Below, piece after piece: positions 59,882-64,000 of a stretch of 64,000 nucleotides of DNA. Below the pieces are notes generated by a model. That model had not been told where the DNA came from, did no database searches, and saw only the letters and a program-made list of their open reading frames with translations. Origin of the DNA: Dasypus novemcinctus (Eukaryota > Chordata > Mammalia > Cingulata > Dasypodidae). Position numbers and translations under genes: made by a program. Within the stretch, counting starts at the first letter, position 1. Every line of letters begins with the position of its first letter. Location: assembly GCF_030445035.2 (NCBI RefSeq), contig NC_080699.1:7874001-7938000 (forward strand). Direction: 5' to 3'.

Positions 59882-61007
59882 TTTGTGTTGTAATAATAAA
59901 CTTTATTTTTAGAGACATTTAAGATATACAGAAAAATTACACCAAAAGTATAGGGAATTCCCATATAACACACACCTACACATTTAGTTTCCCCTGTCAT
60001 TAACATCTTACATTGATGCAGTACCTTTGTTACAGTTAATGAACCAATATTGAAGCATTACTACTAACCAAAGTCCAAAGTTTACATTATGGTTTACACT
60101 TTACATGGTGCAGTTTTATGGGCTTTGGCAAAATGTATATTGCCTTGTACCTGTCATTGCAGTATCATACTGAACAATTTTACTGCCCTAAAAATGCGGT
60201 GTTCCACCTATTCATCCCTCCCCCACCCTTCTGAACCCCTGGCAACCACTATCTTTACATCAATGTTACAGTTTCTTCTGTTAACACAAGGTGATTGGGA
60301 AGCGGACATGGCTCAACTGATAGAGCATCCGTCTGTCATGGGAGGTCCAGGGTTAGAACCCAGGGCCTCCTGGCCCCTGTGGTGAGCTGGCCCACACGAA
60401 GCACTGCTGCGCGCAAGGAGTGCTGTGCCGCGTAGGGAGCCCCACGTCCAAGGAGTGCGCTCTGCATTGAGCTGCCCCACACGACAAAGTGCAGCCTGCC
60501 CAGGAGTGGCATCGCACACACGGAAAGCTGACACAGCAAGATGACAGAACAAAAAGAGACATAGATGCCCAGTGTCACCGAGAATGCAAGAGGACACAGA
60601 AGAACACACAGCAAATGGACAGAGAGAGCAGACAATGGGGCGGGGGGGAGTTAAGGGGAGAGAAATAAATAAAAATTAATCTTTAAAAAAAAAAACCACA
60701 AGGTGATAACCACAATAACAATAAATCTACTTTGGTCTGTGGTTATACGCCTACCTTATGTTCATTCCTCATTCTTGAGGGATTTGGAATGATGTCTGTT
60801 CTGACTGCTTCAAGCTGAGATGGGACTTAGATATTATGGGGCAGATGGAAGAAATTGCTTTGCTTGCAGTTATATAATACTTCTTGTTTTTGGGGATAAG
60901 ACTTGCCCATCATTGTCATTTTGTCACTTGTCCAGGGCAAGCCCAAAGAACTGGAGAGTAGGAGTTGGCTGCAATTCTGCTGGCATATGAACAATCCAAA
61001 GATTTTT
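59882..61007 (-). mobile_element. Antisense L1 3' end nested in L1 ORF2, with a DAS SINE
   Basis: It begins with a reverse L1 3' UTR (TTTATTTTTAGAGACATTTA, GAATTCCCATATAACAC, GTACCTTTGTTACAGTTAAT). A DAS SINE (60296-60696, plus) interrupts it, and it runs on to about 61007. The junction with the host ORF2 shares ATTTTTG on both sides (about 59880 and 61003), which is weak evidence of a target duplication. Confidence 0.6.
60296..60696 (+). mobile_element. DAS SINE
   Basis: Head GGGAAGCGGACATGGCTCAA. The target duplication CACAAGGTGAT is at 60285-60295 and 60697-60707. Confidence 0.92.
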
Positions 61008-61405
61008 GGCAAGGCTGTCAAGCCCACTCAACCAGGACAGAACAGTCTCTTCAACAATGATGTTGGGAGAACTGGATATCCATATCCAAAAGGATACAAG
61101 AGGACCCCAATCTCACACCTTATATAAAAATTAACTCAAAATAGATCAAAGAGGTAAATATGAAAGCCAGAAAAAGGTGCAGGAAAGCATCTTCAAGATG
61201 TTGTGGTTAGGAGGTGGTGTCTTAGACCTTATATCCAAAGCACAAGCATGAAAGGAAAAATAGATAATTAAGATCTCAAAATTAAATGCTTTTGTACTTC
61301 AAAGGACTTTGTAGCAAAGGTAAAAAGGCCTCCTATTCAAAGGAAGAAAATATTTGAAAACCATATAACCAATAAGGGTTTACTATCCATGATATGTAAA
61401 GCACA

Positions 61406-61680
61406 AACTTTACATACAAAGTTTTTTATTTTAGATTTTAAAAATTGAACCATAACTTACATATGGTGAATTGCACAAATTAGAAGTGTATAGCTCAGTG
61501 AATTTTTGTATCTGTTTATACCCATATAACCACCTCCAGGTTAAGATTTCGATTAACATATAACCATAGATGTTTGATATTTTGATGTGGAAGTGGTTAT
61601 ATGGGTATATACAAATGTTTTAAAAAGAGTGCTTATAGTCATCCCTTGGGTAAGCACAAAATTTTAAATGTCATCAATTT
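61406..61680 (-). mobile_element. Old antisense L1 fragment
   Basis: AGTTTTTTATTTTAGATTTT, ACATATGGTGAATTGCACAA and CCTCCAGGTTAAGATTTCGA are antisense L1 3' landmarks. Confidence 0.55.
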
Positions 61681-61681
61681 T

Positions 61682-61950
61682 TTAAAAAAAGATTTATTAT
61701 TATTTATTTATTTAACCCCCCTTGTGGCTTGCTTGCTGTCTGCTCTCTGTGTCCATTTGCTGTGTGTTTTTCTATGTCTGCTTGTCTCCCTTTGTTGCGT
61801 CACCTTGCTGTGCCAGGTCTCCATGGGTGTGGGCCATCAGCTCTCCATGGGCGCGGACCAACTTGCCTTCACAAGGAGGTCTTGGTACGCGAACCCAGGG
61901 CCTCCCGTATGGTAGACAGGAGCCCAACTGATTGAGCCACAGCCGTTTCC
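61682..61950 (-). mobile_element. DAS SINE, shorter variant
   Basis: Tail at left (AAAAAAAGATTTATTATTAT), head ends CAGCCGTTTCCC. A weak target duplication TCATC(TT)CAATTTTT flanks it. Confidence 0.85.
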
Positions 61951-62430
61951 CATCATCTTCAATTTTTAAGCAGTGTATCTTAGGTGTTAAGTAAAATAAT
62001 TATGTAATTATTTTATCATGTGATTTTATTATGTTATAAGGTATAAAAATGACCCCACCCCATGTCATGGAAATATTTGGAAATCTACTTAATCATATGA
62101 CTTCTTAGTTTAAGCCTGGATTAAATCTCTAGTAGAGATGAAAACTATTAATAACTGAGAATCTTGAAGACTTGAAATGGCTTCAGGCTGGCCATCCCCT
62201 GTGGGTGCACAGGTTAAAATACACACACACATGCACACATCCACACACTCCTCCCACAGAGTCCACCTCCCTCCACTCCTTCCTCCTCTTTCCACATTAC
62301 TTTTACAATTGTAGTAGAGGAGGGAAGTGATACTTCTACCTGATAAAATGGAGAACGTAGCTCACATAGCTCACATGTGAGTAATATGTCTGATAAGTAT
62401 GTTCTTGTGGAGGGTAGGTATGGGGTAAAC
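61951..62430. other. Intron 5, unassigned
   Basis: An ACACACAC stretch at 62221-62232 is the only recognisable item. Confidence 0.4.
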
Positions 62431-62990
62431 AGCTGAGGGGTAAGAGGACTGGACTCCTAGGCACCTGGATTCCATTCCCAGATAGGCCTTTTAGCTGGAT
62501 AGTCTTAAAAATATGTCATATAACTTCTGTAGTCTTATTGTCTATGAAATTGGTAAAATAATTGGGAAACGGACTTTGGCCCAGTGGTTAGGGCGTCCGT
62601 CTACCATATGGGAGGTCCGCGGTTCAAACCCCGGGCCTCCATGACCCGTGTGGAGCTGGCCATGCGCAGTGCTGATGCGCGCAAGGAGTGCCGTGCCACG
62701 CAAGGGTGTCCCCCGCGTGGGGGAGCCCCACGCGCAAGGAGTGCGCCTGTGAGGAAAGCCGCCCAGCGTGAAAAGAAAGAGCAGCCTGCCCAGTAATGGC
62801 GCCGCCCACACTTCCCGTGCCGCTGATGACAACAGAAGCGGACGAAGAAACAAGACGCAGCAAATAGACACCAAGAACAGACAACCATTTAAAAAAAATA
62901 AATAAATAAATAAATAATGTTCACCTCACTGAGTTCTATAATCTTTAAATGAATTATATATGTACTGGTATTTTGCAAAACTATAAAACA
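62430..62990 (+). mobile_element. MIR relic with a DAS SINE inserted (62562-62916)
   Basis: 62440-62560 (GAGGACTGGACTCCTAGGCA and CATATAACTTCTGTAGTCTT) and 62918-62990 (CTCACTGAGTTCTATAATCT) are halves of one sense MIR. The DAS between them (62562-62916, plus) has a full head GGGAAACGGACTTTGGCCC and AATAAATAAATAAATAA tail. Confidence 0.75.
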
Positions 62991-63141
62991 GCATAAATAT
63001 GTATATATTTTATATGTAAATAAGAAGTATATAACTGTATTATTTGCTTACTTAGCGCAATTCTCAGTTTGCTTCCTTACTATATATGGCCATAGGTAAT
63101 CTTTTCTGGGGAGAGCAACTGATATTTATTCATTTCTTTTT

Positions 63142-63487
63142 TTTTTAGATTTATTTATTTATTCTCTCCCCCTCCCCCACACCCACCATTGCTTATGCTC
63201 ACTATCTGCTCTCTGTGTCCATTTGCTGTGTCTGCTTATCTTCTCTTTAGGAGGCACTGGGACCTCCCAGGAGGGAGAAAGACACTCAGTCACTTGAGCC
63301 ACCTCCGCTCCCTGCTTTGTTGTGTCTCTCATTGTGTTTCCTCTCTGTGTCTCCTTGCTTCATCATTTTGTGGTATCGCACCAGTTCGCTTTCTTGCTCA
63401 TCTTCTCCAGGAGGCATCAGAAACGGAATCTGGGACCTCCCATGTGGTATGAGGGAGCTCAATCATTTGAGCCACATCCACTTCCCT
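63142..63487 (-). mobile_element. Dimeric DAS SINE
   Basis: Tail at left (TTTTTTTTAGATTTATTTAT), two heads in reverse ending CACCTCCGCTCCCT (about 63314) and CACATCCACTTCCC (about 63486). A TATTTATT-like duplication flanks it. Confidence 0.85.
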
Positions 63488-63519
63488 ATTTATTGTTAAT
63501 ATAATTTAACAAATAGTTT

Positions 63520-63700
63520 TCATATACATTATCTCGCTTAATTGCCATATAATCCTAAAAGGAATCATATTATGCCCAGTGTACATGTGAGCAAAGTAAA
63601 TTTCAAGAGAGGTTAATCTTGCCCAAAGTGCAATAACAAATCAGTGGCAGAGCTGGCATTTAATACAGTTGTTTAATTCTTTAGTCTAGTATGCTTTCAT
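63520..63700 (-). mobile_element. MIR relic, antisense
   Basis: CATATACATTATCTCGCTTA, TGTACATGTGAGCAAAGTAA and CAGTGGCAGAGCTGGCATTT are antisense MIR landmarks. Confidence 0.7.
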
Positions 63701-64000
63701 CTACCCCTTCAGTTGTCTATACTTCAATCTGATTTTAACCAATACTTATTTTACCAATAGTTTCTCTGGACCTGGGAGTTATTTCATCATCATCTGATTC
63801 TCAGATTGACATCAAACCTAATTGTACAGTTGAGTTTCCTCCAATTTCATTTCACTTGACCTTGCCCCATCCTTGGATGAAACCTCAAATGCTATCTTTT
63901 TCAAACTACTTTAATTAGGTACTATGTCTTTCCATGTCCTAAATGAATAAGAATACCTAAATACTAAAAGTGATCAGTATTTTAAATGTATTATGCCAAT
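63701..64000. other. Intron 5, last part of window
   Basis: No feature recognised. Confidence 0.4.

Larger units (their letters stand above)
58756..61405 (+). mobile_element. L1 ORF2, sense, with two later L1 insertions
   Basis: Sense ORF2 reads from about 58756 (plus-strand frame 58839-59156 encodes [20 protein letters not shown] and [20 protein letters not shown], the C-terminal RT region), stops at 59277, continues 59789-59881, and resumes around 61008 (TCTTCAACAATGATGTTGGG, then ACACCTTATATAAAAATTAA) to about 61405. The gaps are filled by a short L1 (59278-59788) and by an antisense L1 with a DAS SINE (59882-61007). Confidence 0.8.

Overview
The window is a mammalian nuclear locus, almost certainly from an armadillo (Xenarthra, Cingulata; most likely Dasypus). 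It is packed with tRNA-Ala-derived DAS SINEs, a family described from the nine-banded armadillo, and with L1 copies whose 3' UTR is, as far as I recall, xenarthran. Older mammalian repeats (L2, MIR, MER5A, MER20, MaLR LTRs) fill much of the rest. Nothing prokaryotic, viral or plasmid-like is present apart from old endogenous retroelements, and I see no undescribed biological system.

There is one recognisable gene: CFAP300 (C11orf70), on the plus strand. It encodes the factor needed to assemble axonemal dynein arms, and its loss causes primary ciliary dyskinesia. Its CpG-island promoter lies at about 27.8-28.45 kb. Five coding exons (28067-28176, 28320-28401, 37365-37440, 47832-47998, 51934-52106) join without a frame break into about 202 residues of a protein that is about 267 residues long in human. 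The last roughly 65 residues must be encoded beyond position 64000. An X-box-like RFX site sits 30 bases before the start codon, as expected for a motile-cilium gene.

Positions 1-27.8 kb are intergenic. In human the upstream neighbour is CEP126 and the downstream one YAP1; I see no exon of either. This region holds L2 and MIR relics, about a dozen DAS SINEs, a complete MaLR-type provirus with two LTRs and matching 5-bp target duplications (7427-10322), a solo LTR carrying a nested SINE (23914-24780), and a 5'-inverted (twin-primed) L1 with its own target duplication (17531-20158).

Intron 2 (about 9 kb) and intron 4 (about 4 kb) are comparatively repeat-poor. Intron 3 (about 10.4 kb) has a pile-up of DAS SINEs at 38.3-41.6 kb, including SINEs inserted into SINEs and into their target duplications. 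The visible part of intron 5 contains a multi-layer nest of L1 elements (57.1-61.4 kb) and an antisense solo LTR that splits a tandem repeat in an L1 3' UTR. Many reading frames of 80-230 codons exist here, but nearly all are antisense translations of the DAS SINE and are not genes. Repeat names come from reading sequence against remembered consensus features, so subfamily assignments are approximate. Boundaries backed by target-site duplications (TSDs) are exact.
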